Shown: piece after piece, positions 19,166-29,299 of the stretch
Layout of the letters: every line of letters starts with the position of its first letter
Numbering within the stretch: the stretch's first letter is position 1
Assembly (NCBI GenBank): GCA_949282965.1
Contig: CASDQW010000053.1
Location: 1-50,731 of the forward strand
DNA from: an uncultured Lentisphaeria bacterium
GTDB lineage: Bacteria > Verrucomicrobiota > Lentisphaeria > Victivallales > Victivallaceae
Direction of reading: 5' to 3'
DNA: 50,731 nt
Position numbers and translations under genes: made by a program
The notes under the pieces: model-generated
Database searches by the model: none
Seen by the model: the letters and a program-made list of their open reading frames with translations, nothing else
Told to the model about the DNA's origin: nothing

Positions 19166-19798
19166 ATGAAAAATCAGGTGGTGTTGTTTCAGGGGGATTC
19201 CATTACTGACTGCGGCCGGGGCCGCGACACGGAACTTCCGAATGATCAGCTGGGAGCGGGCTATCCGGCCCTGGTGGCGGCACGACTGCGGGCCGACCGT
19301 CCCGGTGAGGATCTGCTCTTCTTCAACCGCGGCATCAGCGGCAACCGGGTGGTGGACCTGTACGCCCGATGGAAAATCGATGCCATCAATCTGAAGCCGG
19401 ATGTGTTGAGCATTCTGATCGGTGTCAACGATACCTGGCACGAATTCGAGCGAAACAACGGGGTGGAGGTGGAGCGTTACGGGGAATTCTACCGGATGTT
19501 GCTGAACTGGACCGTGACGGCCCGGCCGGGCATCCGGCTGCTGCTGATCGAACCGTTCGTACTGGAAACCGGAGTGGTGACGCGGGAATGGGTGGAGGAA
19601 ATCAATCAGCGCCGCCGGATCGTGCGGCAACTGGCGGAGGAGTTTCATACCGCTTTTGTGCCCGCTCAGGAAATCTTTGACGCGGCGGTTCAGGAAGCCC
19701 CGGCGGATTACTGGCTGGGCGACGGCGTGCACCCGACCGCGGCCGGGCATCAGCGTCTGGCCGACGCCTGGATCGGCGCGATGAAAGAATTTTTCTGA
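19166..19798 (+). CDS. SGNH/GDSL-family hydrolase
   Basis: A 210-residue protein with the SGNH blocks in order: FQGDSITDCG (block I, Ser12), the Gly of FFNRGISGNRV (block II), ILIGVNDTWHE (block III, Asn) and GDGVHPTAAGH (block V, Asp and His of the triad). Such enzymes are esterases or lipases acting on acyl groups of sugars, lipids or polysaccharides. There is no signal peptide, so it should be cytoplasmic. ATG 19166 is 6 bases after AGGAG; a GTG at 19160 is too close. It follows ftsQ by 48 bases and ends at a strong terminator. Confidence 0.9.
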   Translation: MKNQVVLFQGDSITDCGRGRDTELPNDQLGAGYPALVAARLRADRPGEDLLFFNRGISGNRVVDLYARWKIDAINLKPDVLSILIGVNDTWHEFERNNGVEVERYGEFYRMLLNWTVTARPGIRLLLIEPFVLETGVVTREWVEEINQRRRIVRQLAEEFHTAFVPAQEIFDAAVQEAPADYWLGDGVHPTAAGHQRLADAWIGAMKEFF

Positions 19799-19817
19799 TT
19801 CTGCAAAAAGACAAAAC

Positions 19818-19862
19818 GCAGAAGGTTCCGGCCTCAGATGTCGGCCCTTCTGCATTTTTTTT
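19818..19862 (+). terminator. Rho-independent terminator after the SGNH gene
   Basis: GCAGAAGG (19818-19825) pairs with CCTTCTGC (19846-19853), with further pairing inside, followed by an eight-T run (19855-19862). Confidence 0.85.
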
Positions 19863-19885
19863 GTTAAAAAGATCCTAAAAAATAT

Positions 19886-19914
19886 TTGCAGTATCCGGAG
19901 CGGCCGTTTATATT
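19886..19914 (+). promoter_or_regulatory. Promoter of the IdeS-like/RTX gene
   Basis: TTGCAG (19886-19891), 17 bp, TATATT (19909-19914). It lies directly after the terminator of the previous unit, so the gene is monocistronic. Confidence 0.7.
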
Positions 19915-19962
19915 TTCCCAGAGAGATCCGGATTCCAAACCCCGAATCGAAGGAAAAGAACC

Positions 19963-22900
19963 ATGTTGGAGCTTTCCCTGGCCGTCGACGGCCTTGTTGA
20001 TTGCGCTCCGGCTCTGAGTGCGGCGGGCGCCTTGACCGGCAATGAAAGTTTTCTGATTTCCAATCTGTGGGGACATGAATATCTGACGACGGTTTCCGGC
20101 GGACGTTATTTCGCCGACGTGGAGAAAACCATTTCCGACGAAGGGGATGATGATCTCTGCTGGGCCGCGGCCGCCGTCAATATTTTGACCTGGGGCGGAT
20201 GGACGGTCAACGGGATGGCTGATTTCGCCAACGAGGACCGGGCATTTGACTATCTGCGCAGCTGCTGGCCGGATGTGGGCGGCTTTCCGGAATCCGGCGC
20301 TTACTGGTGGATCGCCGGCTCGGTTTATTGGGGCGCGCCATACGAACCCACGCCCGGCGGGGGCAATTTTTTCCCCGGATTGAATCCGGCCGACTTTGTG
20401 GTGTATCGGCAGACGCAGGGATATTCTTTTGCTGAGGTTACCAGCCAGTTAAGCGGTTTTTTTCAGGGCGGGTATGGTATTACGCTCAATCTGCAGGGCG
20501 CGATCGCCCATGCCATCACCGCCTGGGGGTATGAACGGATCGACAACCGTTTCTACCTGTGGATCAGCGATTCCGATGATGACAAGAACATCGTGACCGG
20601 TGACCGGGCGGAGGCGCGCAACTACCTCTACCGCGTCGAGGTCCGGTATGATTCCTTTTACGGACACTGCTATTTGTCCAACTATCACGGACTGGGGAAC
20701 AGTGTCTATCTGTATAGCTTCACGGCAATCAAGCAGTATGATAAGGTGTTTTCCGGAGAGGACGAAACCCGGGCGGACGCCCGGTTGATCAACCACGTCG
20801 CCGGGGCCACCGTCCAGCGTTACGGCAATATCGACGCGGTGGGGGACAATGACTATTATGTGTTCACCGCCCGGGAAACCGGCGAGATCGTCATCTCCGT
20901 CGATATGATGAAAACATATTCCGCCGGTGCGGTGCAATTGACTGTCTACCGGGGCGACGAGGCGCTTTACTCCTCGCTGCTGAGCCCCCACGTCAGCTGG
21001 ACTCTGAACGCAGAGTATGGGGTTGACTATTATTTGAAAATTACCGGGAATCCCGGCGGCGGCACGGGTACCGGGGACAACACGTACATTGTGACCCTGA
21101 GCCCGCCCACCGTGCCGGAGGTACCGCTGCCGGCCAACCTGAACGCCGAAACCGCAAAGGGCGTCGTATCCCTGTCCTGGGACGGCCAGCAGGACGGCGA
21201 GTTGCGGTACGTTCTGGAATTTTCCACCACGGCGGGTTTTCTGAACGGGACCATCGTCAAGACCGCCTGGACAACGGATACGCATTTTTCCACGGACGAG
21301 CTGCCGGAGGGCAGTTATTACTGGCGGGTCAAGGCGGGCATGGATGGACAATGGGTTTACGGCTATGCCGTCACCGTGGACCGGACGCCGCCGGAACGGG
21401 TATTCGACTTTACCGCGACTTCTCAGGATGGGGCGCTGGTCTGCACCTGGCGATACATGGAGGATCAGGATTCGCTGCTGTACATGCTGGAGTATTCGAC
21501 AACCGAGGATTTCGCGGACGCGGTTTCGCAGGAGGTCTGGCAGGGGGTGGCGGAAATTCCCCTCGACCGGGAAGGGTATTACTGGGTGCGCCTGCGGGCG
21601 GTGGACCGCAGCGCCAATGAGGGAGCCTGGAGTGCGGCCAGAAAAGTCTATCACGACTTGACCGGGCCGAATGCGCCACTGACCTGGGACGCACGGGTTT
21701 ACGGAGAGACGGTCCGCTGCGAATGGAGTAAATCCGTCGACCCATCCGGAGTGCGAGAGTATGAACTGGAGTATTCGCTCAACGCCGACTTCAGCGAAGC
21801 GCAGACCCGGTCTGTGGCGGATTCGAAAGTGACGCTTTTTACCATGCCGGCCGGGCTCTGGTACTGGCGGGTGCGTGCGGTGGACAACGCCGGTAACCGC
21901 AGCGATTGGAGCGTGGTCCGCGAAATCCGGGTGGCGGTGACCGCACCGGAAACCGGTATGCCGGAGATTTCCGGCGATCGCGTAACGCTCCGCTGGACTG
22001 CCGTCTCCGGAAGGCGCTACCGGGTACAGTACAGCCCTTCCGCCGACTGGGAGAACGCACCCGCGGAATGGGTGCAGGGCGGCAGTCTGACGCTGGTGAA
22101 TTTGCGCGGAGATCAGTTGTACTGGCGGATCATGTATGTGGATGAAAATGGTCTGGAAAGCGCCTGGACGACCGGAGCTGCGGTCACGCTGAACCAGGCG
22201 GTCTACGAAACCGCGGAAACCATCAGTGGCGGTGCGGGCGACGATCGGATCTTTTTCGCGGCGACCGACTCCCGGTGGAGCAGCTGCTACCGGGCCCGCT
22301 ATGCGGGCAGCCCGGAACATCCGGAGGAGGGGGAGACGGTTTCGCTGGGGGGATTGAACCGGTCCTACGACCATTTTGACGGCGGCGACGGGTACGATGT
22401 GCTGGAATTGACCGGAGACGGCGATGCGCTGTTGCTGGACAACCGGTATTTGCCGGCTCCCGGCACCGCCGGAACTCCCCGGCTGGCGAACATCGAGGAA
22501 ATCCGCGCGGGCGGCGGCGACGATGTGGTGGATCTCAGCAGTGCGACATGGGCTTACGGCGACGTGGTAATCCGCGGGGGTGATGGTGACGACGTACTCT
22601 GGAGCGGCGGCGGAAACGACTTGCTGTTTGGAGACGCCGGGGCGGACGTCATTCTGGGGGGGGACGGAAATGATTTTCTCAACGGCGGCGACGGCGCCGA
22701 CCGGCTGGTGGGTGGACGGGGAGATGACATTTATGTGGTCGACCAGGCGGGGGACCAGACCGTGGAACGGGCAGGGGAAGGGGAGGATACCGTTCTGTCT
22801 TTTCTCGACTGGAAACTGGCGGATCACGTGGAAAATCTGAAACTTCTGGGGACCGGCGACCTGTGCGGGGAGGGAAACTCCGGCGACAATCGACTGTACG

Positions 22901-23277
22901 GCAATGTCGGCGACAATCTGCTTCTTGGCGGGGGAGGCACGGATACTTTCGTCTTCACGCCGGACTGGGGAATTGATACGGTAAGCAACGCCGGCGGCGC
23001 CATGATACTGTTTTTCGCCGGGGGCATCGAGGAGACGTCGCTGACGCTGGAACGGCTGGGAGATGATCTTGTCGTGTCCCGGGACGGCTCCCGGGTGACC
23101 GCCCGGGACTGGTATCTTCAGGAAAGCGCCCATCAAATTATTTGCGGGGAAGATCCCCTGCTGTCGGTGCTGACGGCGCTGGAAAAGAGCGGCTGCACAG
23201 ATTCAACTACCGATCTTGCCGACTGGGAGCGCCTTTCTTCCGACGACAAGCGCGCCCTGCACGGGCTGCTGGCGTAA
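19963..23277 (+). CDS. Secreted-type IdeS/Mac-like cysteine protease with fibronectin-III-like modules and RTX tail
   Basis: A 1,104-residue multidomain protein. Residues ~45-255 resemble the IdeS/Mac peptidase family (C66): DDDLCWAAAAVNIL gives nucleophile Cys66, IAHAITAWGY gives His183, and LWISDSDDDKN gives Asp203/Asp205, in the same order and context as the streptococcal enzyme. Residues ~265-380 look like a PPC-type beta domain (VGDNDYYVFTARETGEI). Four fibronectin-III-like modules follow (~385-472, 475-563, 568-659, 664-743), each with a YWRV-type strand. Residues ~754-1000 contain RTX nonapeptides (GGDGDDVLW, GGDGNDFLN, GGRGDDIYV) that bind calcium. There is no signal peptide; RTX proteins normally leave by type I secretion, but no ABC exporter is in the window. 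Start: GAAGGAAAAG upstream of ATG 19963. Confidence 0.85.
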   Translation: MLELSLAVDGLVDCAPALSAAGALTGNESFLISNLWGHEYLTTVSGGRYFADVEKTISDEGDDDLCWAAAAVNILTWGGWTVNGMADFANEDRAFDYLRSCWPDVGGFPESGAYWWIAGSVYWGAPYEPTPGGGNFFPGLNPADFVVYRQTQGYSFAEVTSQLSGFFQGGYGITLNLQGAIAHAITAWGYERIDNRFYLWISDSDDDKNIVTGDRAEARNYLYRVEVRYDSFYGHCYLSNYHGLGNSVYLYSFTAIKQYDKVFSGEDETRADARLINHVAGATVQRYGNIDAVGDNDYYVFTARETGEIVISVDMMKTYSAGAVQLTVYRGDEALYSSLLSPHVSWTLNAEYGVDYYLKITGNPGGGTGTGDNTYIVTLSPPTVPEVPLPANLNAETAKGVVSLSWDGQQDGELRYVLEFSTTAGFLNGTIVKTAWTTDTHFSTDELPEGSYYWRVKAGMDGQWVYGYAVTVDRTPPERVFDFTATSQDGALVCTWRYMEDQDSLLYMLEYSTTEDFADAVSQEVWQGVAEIPLDREGYYWVRLRAVDRSANEGAWSAARKVYHDLTGPNAPLTWDARVYGETVRCEWSKSVDPSGVREYELEYSLNADFSEAQTRSVADSKVTLFTMPAGLWYWRVRAVDNAGNRSDWSVVREIRVAVTAPETGMPEISGDRVTLRWTAVSGRRYRVQYSPSADWENAPAEWVQGGSLTLVNLRGDQLYWRIMYVDENGLESAWTTGAAVTLNQAVYETAETISGGAGDDRIFFAATDSRWSSCYRARYAGSPEHPEEGETVSLGGLNRSYDHFDGGDGYDVLELTGDGDALLLDNRYLPAPGTAGTPRLANIEEIRAGGGDDVVDLSSATWAYGDVVIRGGDGDDVLWSGGGNDLLFGDAGADVILGGDGNDFLNGGDGADRLVGGRGDDIYVVDQAGDQTVERAGEGEDTVLSFLDWKLADHVENLKLLGTGDLCGEGNSGDNRLYGNVGDNLLLGGGGTDTFVFTPDWGIDTVSNAGGAMILFFAGGIEETSLTLERLGDDLVVSRDGSRVTARDWYLQESAHQIICGEDPLLSVLTALEKSGCTDSTTDLADWERLSSDDKRALHGLLA

Positions 23278-23282
23278 GTGGC

Positions 23283-24536
23283 TCAGTCTTCCCGCGTCCG
23301 GTAGCGGTACACGGACTGGAGCAGGCCGAGCGCCGCCATGCCGGTCAGGATGAAGGACCCGCCGTAACTGACGAACGGAAGCGGCAGTCCGGTAACCGGC
23401 GACAGTCCGATGCTCATGCCGATATTGACGTATACATGCGTGAACATCATCGTGCCGATGCCGATGCAGAGATAACGCCCGAATGGATCCGCGGCGATCA
23501 CGGCGGTGCGGATGATGGAATAAAACAAGAGGAGATAGATTCCCAGCAACACCAGACAGCCCAGAAATCCCGTTTCTTCGGCGATGACCGAAAAGATGAA
23601 GTCGTTGTTGGAGACCGATTGCGGCAGGAAGCCGAGCAGGTTCTGCGTGCCCTGACCGATGCCTTTGCCGGTCATGCCGCCGGAGCCGACGGCGAGCTTG
23701 GCCTGAAATTGATTGTACCCTCGGTGTGCCAGATCGCGTTCCGGGTCGAGAAACGTCAGGAGCCGCTCCTTCTGGTAACCGCGCAACAGCGGATGGATGC
23801 CGTAGGTGATGACCTCCTTGCCCTGGTCGTCGATGGAACGGTTCGGCAGGAACTCATTGATCACGCCCGCGGTGAAGACGATCAGCAAAATGCCCGACGC
23901 CCAGGCGAGCACCTTCCAGCGGATTCCGGCCACGAACGCGATCGCCGCGCCGATCGGCGGCAGGATCAGGGCACTGCCCAGGTCCGGCTGTTTGACAATC
24001 AACAGGAACGGCACAGCCACCACCAGCGCCGCCACCGCCAGACCAAGCATTTGGCCGGACCGGCGGCTGCCGCCGCGTTCCCCTTCGTCGTCAATGGCGA
24101 ACATCCGGCTTGAAAGCAGCGCGGACAGGACCATGACGACCGCGACTTTGGTCATTTCCGAGGGTTGCAGCCGCATTCCCAGGCCCGGCACGTGAATCCA
24201 GCGCTGGGCGCCGAAGACCGTAACCCCGATCAGAAACACCATGACCAGCAGCACCAGACATCCCAGATAAAAGACGATGGAGGGAATCAGCAGCTTGTGA
24301 TAATCCACCAGCGCCAGGATCAGGTAACAGCAGAAACCAACGGCGATCCATTGCAGCTGTTTCAGGTACAATCCCGCTGCCCATGCGGTGCCGATTTGAA
24401 TGCCGGTAGAATAGATGAACAGTACGCCGATCCCCAGGAGTGCACCCATGGCGCCAAGCTGGACATAATCGAAGCCGGCAAGAAAGCGCAGCAGATTTTT
24501 TAGGCTGCTTTCGGTATTTCCAAATTGTTTTTTCAT
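23283..24536 (-). CDS. rodA: Rod shape-determining peptidoglycan glycosyltransferase RodA
   Basis: A 417-residue SEDS-family membrane protein with about 10 hydrophobic helices. Signatures: FGAQRWIHVPGLGMRLQPSE near residue 108, KQPDLGSALIL, the long periplasmic loop with GYNQFQAKLAVGSGGMTGKG, IAEETGFLG, and the C-terminal PFVSYGGSF. RodA polymerises lipid II into glycan during elongation together with a class B PBP, which is not in this window. The loop sequence and FVSYGGS ending favour RodA over FtsW. ATG 24536 lies behind GGGAAG. It is downstream of purA but separated by a terminator, and its stop is 5 bases from that of the convergent RTX gene. Confidence 0.92.
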   Translation of the reverse strand: MKKQFGNTESSLKNLLRFLAGFDYVQLGAMGALLGIGVLFIYSTGIQIGTAWAAGLYLKQLQWIAVGFCCYLILALVDYHKLLIPSIVFYLGCLVLLVMVFLIGVTVFGAQRWIHVPGLGMRLQPSEMTKVAVVMVLSALLSSRMFAIDDEGERGGSRRSGQMLGLAVAALVVAVPFLLIVKQPDLGSALILPPIGAAIAFVAGIRWKVLAWASGILLIVFTAGVINEFLPNRSIDDQGKEVITYGIHPLLRGYQKERLLTFLDPERDLAHRGYNQFQAKLAVGSGGMTGKGIGQGTQNLLGFLPQSVSNNDFIFSVIAEETGFLGCLVLLGIYLLLFYSIIRTAVIAADPFGRYLCIGIGTMMFTHVYVNIGMSIGLSPVTGLPLPFVSYGGSFILTGMAALGLLQSVYRYRTRED

Positions 24537-24572
24537 GCCGACGTCTTCCCGGGAAACGCTGTTCAGAAAAAG

Positions 24573-24599
24573 AAAAAAAGGGCCGGAAGGCTTCCGCCC
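24573..24599 (-). terminator. Rho-independent terminator after purA
   Basis: On the minus strand GGGCGGAAG (24599-24591) pairs with CTTCCGGCCC (24589-24580), one bulge, followed by seven T (24579-24573). Confidence 0.75.
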
Positions 24600-24637
24600 G
24601 CCGGTCCGTTTATATGCCGTTCACGGCGAACGGGATG

Positions 24638-25991
<1,354 letters not shown>

Positions 25992-26012
25992 TGTGCTCCC
26001 CCCAAAAACCAG

Positions 26013-26040
26013 TTGATTTTATGCCGCAAGGCAGTATTTT
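26013..26040 (+). promoter_or_regulatory. proA promoter
   Basis: TTGATT (26013-26018), 16 bp, TATTTT (26035-26040). The -35 boxes of purA and proA are 21 bp apart. Confidence 0.6.
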
Positions 26041-26093
26041 ATAACCATCTCGAAATGCCAATGCAAGGTCCTAGCAAGAGGAGTTCAGGAGTC

Positions 26094-27365
26094 ATGACAG
26101 CCAGATTGGAAGATATGCGGGAAGCGCTTCAGCGCATGGGAGAAAAAGCCGTCAAAGCCAGCCGGGCGCTGGCCGTTCTGGCCCCGGCGGCCAAGACCGC
26201 CTGCCTGAACCGCATGGCGGACGAGCTCGAAGGCGCCCGCGATGCTATTAAAAAAGCCAATTCCCTGGATATGGACGGCGGTCTCAAGGCGGGGCTGACC
26301 AGCGCCATGCTGGACCGGCTGCGGCTGGACGACGCCCGAATCGACGGGATGGCACTCGGGTTGCGGGAAGTGGCAGCGCAGACAGACCCGGTTGGTCGGG
26401 TGATTTCCAGTGTGGTGCGTCCCAATGGTTTGCGTATTGACAAAGTAACGGTTCCGCTCGGCGTGATCGCCATTATTTATGAATCCCGCCCGAATGTGAC
26501 CGCGGACGCGGCGGGCATCTGCATCAAGGCCGGCAACGCGGTGATTCTCCGGGGCGGCAGCGAAGCGTTTCATTCCAATCAGGCCATCGCCGAAGTGCTG
26601 AACCGGGCGGCGATCATGTCCGGTCTGCCGGACGGCGCGGTGCAGCTGCTGCCGTGGACGGATCGGGCGGCGGTCAATCTGATGCTGAAGATGGACCGCT
26701 ATATTGACCTGGTCATTCCGCGCGGCGGCGAAGGGCTGATCCGGGCGGTCATGGCGGAATCGACGATTCCGGTGATCAAGCATTACAAAGGGGTCTGCCA
26801 TCTTTTCGTCGATCGCGAATGCGATCTGGATATGGCCGTCAAGATCGTTGAGAACGCCAAATGCCAGCGTCCCAGCGCCTGTAACGCGCTGGAAACACTG
26901 CTGATTGACCGGCAGATCGCGGAACGGTTCATCCCGCCGTTTCTGGAAGCGATGCGGCGCAACCATGTGGAACTGCGCGGTGGTTACGAATTTCGGAAAC
27001 TGGTGCCGGAAGCCAAACCGGCGTCGGAAGATGATTTTCACAACGAGTATCTGGACTATATTCTGTCGGTGCGGATCGTGGAGAATGTCGATCAGGCGAT
27101 CGAACACATCAATACTTACGGCTCCAAACACAGCGACGGGATCATCAGTTCAATTCCGGAAAACGTGGAGAAGTTTTTCGCCAATGTGGATTCATCCACC
27201 GTGTATCACAATGCTTCGACCCGTTTCACCGACGGCGGCGAATTCGGCATGGGGGCGGAGATCGGCATCAGTACCGACAAACTGCACGCGCGCGGACCGA
27301 TGGGCGCCGACGAATTGACGACGACGAAATTCCTCGTGCGCGGCGAGGGACAGGTTCGGAGCTGA
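26094..27365 (+). CDS. proA: Gamma-glutamyl phosphate reductase
   Basis: A 423-residue member of the aldehyde dehydrogenase superfamily that reduces gamma-glutamyl phosphate with NADPH in proline synthesis. Signatures: VPLGVIAIIYESRPNVT, ILRGGSEAFHSNQA, the catalytic segment RPSACNALET with Cys263, and HNASTRFTDGGEFGMGAEIG near the C-terminus. ATG 26094 follows AAGAGGAG; longer in-frame starts overlap the promoter. proB and proC are not in the window. The next gene, an EamA carrier, begins 88 bases after the stop without a clear terminator between, so read-through is possible. Confidence 0.98.
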   Translation: MTARLEDMREALQRMGEKAVKASRALAVLAPAAKTACLNRMADELEGARDAIKKANSLDMDGGLKAGLTSAMLDRLRLDDARIDGMALGLREVAAQTDPVGRVISSVVRPNGLRIDKVTVPLGVIAIIYESRPNVTADAAGICIKAGNAVILRGGSEAFHSNQAIAEVLNRAAIMSGLPDGAVQLLPWTDRAAVNLMLKMDRYIDLVIPRGGEGLIRAVMAESTIPVIKHYKGVCHLFVDRECDLDMAVKIVENAKCQRPSACNALETLLIDRQIAERFIPPFLEAMRRNHVELRGGYEFRKLVPEAKPASEDDFHNEYLDYILSVRIVENVDQAIEHINTYGSKHSDGIISSIPENVEKFFANVDSSTVYHNASTRFTDGGEFGMGAEIGISTDKLHARGPMGADELTTTKFLVRGEGQVRS

Positions 27366-27453
27366 AGCTGGCGGAGAGGAAAGCTGCCGCCGGTGCCGCA
27401 TGGTGTCGGCGAGAACACCATGACGCGCGCCGGTGCGACGGCTTTCCGGTAAT

Positions 27454-28374
27454 ATGAACGTGAAATTCAAAGGGGTGCTGTTCGGCGCCGTCGCGGCGGC
27501 AACTTACGGCATGAATCCGCTTTTCACCCTGCCGCTCTACGGAGAGGGGATGACGGCCGATTCGGTATTGTTCTACCGCTATGCACTGGCGATGGTCATG
27601 CTGGGGGGCGTCATGAAATTCCGGCGGCAATCGTTCCGGCTGGAATGGCGGGAGGTGCCGCCGCTGCTGGGGGGAGGATTGCTTTTTGCCGGATCGTCGT
27701 TGTTTCTCTTTTTAAGCTACCGGCGCATGGATGCGGGGATTGCTTCAACGCTGCAGTTTGTGTATCCGGTGCTGGTGGCGGTGATCATGGCGGTGTTTTT
27801 CCGGGAAAAACTCACGCTGCCGACAATATGCAGCATCGGACTGGCCTTGTGCGGGATCGGGCTGCTTTATCGTGGCGGCGGCGGTACTCCTCTGAATCTG
27901 ACGGGGGTGGCGCTGGTGTTGATTTCGGCGCTGACTTACGCGCTCTACATGGTGTTGGTGAATCGGAGTGTGCTGAAGAGCATGCCGGGGATGAAGCTGA
28001 CGTTTTATTCGCTGTTGTTCGGACTGCTGATTTTCATCTGGCGTCTGGACGGCGGATTGTCGCTGCAGGTGATCCCCTCCTGGTCGGGATGGGGGAATAT
28101 CCTGGCGCTGGCATTGCTGCCGACGGTGGTGTCGCTCTGGTGTACGGCGCTGGCCATTCATCTGCTGGGACCGACGCCCACTGCGATTCTCGGGGCGCTG
28201 GAGCCGGTGACTGCGGTATTTTTCGGTGTGACCGTGTTTGAGGAAGCCTTCACGTTCCGGCTCATGGCCGGCATGACGCTGATCATTGTCGCAGTGATTC
28301 TGATCATTGTCGGAAAGGATCTGGAAGCGTTCGTCCGGCGGCGCCAACCGTTCCGACGCAATGCGGAACGGTAG
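27454..28374 (+). CDS. EamA/DMT-family transporter
   Basis: A 306-residue membrane protein with about 10 hydrophobic helices in two repeated halves, each an EamA domain: the first opens with FGAVAAATYGMNPLF and contains ASTLQFVYPVLVAV, the second contains ALTYALYMVLVNRSVL and ILGALEPVTAVFFGV. Proteins of this superfamily export or import small metabolites such as amino acids or nucleobases; the substrate cannot be deduced. The start is uncertain: ATG 27454 has little ribosome-site complementarity and a GTG at 27433 is in frame. The stop codon lies within a hairpin that precedes the convergent ABC operon. Confidence 0.85.
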   Translation: MNVKFKGVLFGAVAAATYGMNPLFTLPLYGEGMTADSVLFYRYALAMVMLGGVMKFRRQSFRLEWREVPPLLGGGLLFAGSSLFLFLSYRRMDAGIASTLQFVYPVLVAVIMAVFFREKLTLPTICSIGLALCGIGLLYRGGGGTPLNLTGVALVLISALTYALYMVLVNRSVLKSMPGMKLTFYSLLFGLLIFIWRLDGGLSLQVIPSWSGWGNILALALLPTVVSLWCTALAIHLLGPTPTAILGALEPVTAVFFGVTVFEEAFTFRLMAGMTLIIVAVILIIVGKDLEAFVRRRQPFRRNAER

Positions 28375-28401
28375 TGCCGTATTGCGTTGCGGCATACCGT
28401 T
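28367..28401. terminator. Hairpin overlapping the EamA stop codon
   Basis: AACGGTA-G-TGCCG (28367-28379, one bulged G) pairs with CGGCATACCGTT (28390-28401). There is no T-run, so it may be a weak terminator or a 3'-end structure. Confidence 0.35.
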
Positions 28402-28501
28402 ACCCAGCAGCAGCATCCAACCTGCCTGGTTACGGGGATTTTCTGAGGTTCATAAAATGATTTTTCAGAAAAACCTTGAAAAAACCAGAAAAGCCTTTAT
28501 T

Positions 28502-29299
28502 TCAGCAGGGCGGCTCCATGGCGCGTGTGGATCCGAGGGCCATGCAATAGGGGATTCCCTCCGGAGACCAGGTGATTCTGGATTCGATGGAGAAGACTTC
28601 GCGCAGAATTTCCGGCGTCATGACCTCGCGCGGAGGCCCCGCATGCCGGATGGTGCAATCCTTGAGCATGATCAGTTCGTCGGAGCAGGAGGCTGCGAGG
28701 TTCAGATCGTGGAGCACCATGATGACCGTCATGCCGAATTGGCGGTTCAGCGAACGCACCAGTTCAATGATTTCGAACTGGCAGCAGATGTCCAGAAAGG
28801 TCGTCGGTTCATCCAGCAGCAGCAGCTCCGGCTCCTGTGCCAGCGTCATTGCCAGCCAGGCCCGCTGCCGTTCTCCGCCGGAAAGGGTCCCGACAACCCG
28901 GCGCCGCAGCGTTTCCAGCCGGGTCATGCGCAGCGCCTTGTTCACCGCTTCCCGGTCCCGGACGGAGGCCGACCACGGCCCGCGGCGATGCGGAAAACGG
29001 CCCAGCATAACCAGTTCCTCCACGGTCAGATCCGGTACCGCGTGCTGCTGTTGCGGCAGCAGGGCCAGACGCCGGGCGAGCTGTATCGTATCGAACCGGT
29101 TGATGGCTTTGCCGTCAAGCAGCACTTCGCCGCTCCGGGGTTTGAGAATCCGCCCGATCATTTTCAGCAGCGTGGATTTGCCGCATCCATTGGGGCCGAG
29201 CAGCGTGACGATTGAATGCTCGCGGATCGTCAGCGAAACGCCGTCGATCACCAGTTTCGCACCGTATCCCCCGGTCAGGGTACGCAGTTCAAGCTTCAT
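28502..29299 (-). CDS. btuD: Cobalamin-type ABC transporter ATP-binding protein
   Basis: A 265-residue ATPase of the FecE/BtuD class: Walker A GPNGCGKST, Q-loop region LALLPQQQHAVPDLTVEELV, signature LSGGERQRAWLAM, Walker B LLLLDEPTTFLD and the switch His in MVLHDLNL. It powers uptake through the permease encoded just upstream. ATG 29299 is preferred because GGAGG stands 7 bases before it; ATG 29305 is only one base from that site. The start overlaps the permease gene by 11 bases. Assignment to cobalamin rather than iron-siderophore comes from the riboswitch in front of the operon, not from this sequence. Confidence 0.85.
   Translation of the reverse strand: MKLELRTLTGGYGAKLVIDGVSLTIREHSIVTLLGPNGCGKSTLLKMIGRILKPRSGEVLLDGKAINRFDTIQLARRLALLPQQQHAVPDLTVEELVMLGRFPHRRGPWSASVRDREAVNKALRMTRLETLRRRVVGTLSGGERQRAWLAMTLAQEPELLLLDEPTTFLDICCQFEIIELVRSLNRQFGMTVIMVLHDLNLAASCSDELIMLKDCTIRHAGPPREVMTPEILREVFSIESRITWSPEGIPYCMALGSTRAMEPPC

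Noticed and set aside
18224..19855. 543-codon minus-strand frame opposite ftsQ and the SGNH gene
   Set aside because: Both plus-strand genes have intact family motifs; the minus frame spans the gap and terminator between them.
22230..22990. Repetitive GGCGGCGAC-like DNA that could be taken for a tandem repeat or mobile element
   Set aside because: It is the coding sequence of RTX nonapeptides, and the repeats exist at protein level with variable DNA.
20449..23136. 895-codon open frame on the minus strand, opposite the protease-RTX gene
   Set aside because: It is a shadow of a strong plus-strand gene: no ribosome site, no recognisable protein domain, and its frame is open only because of GC-rich codon usage on the other strand.
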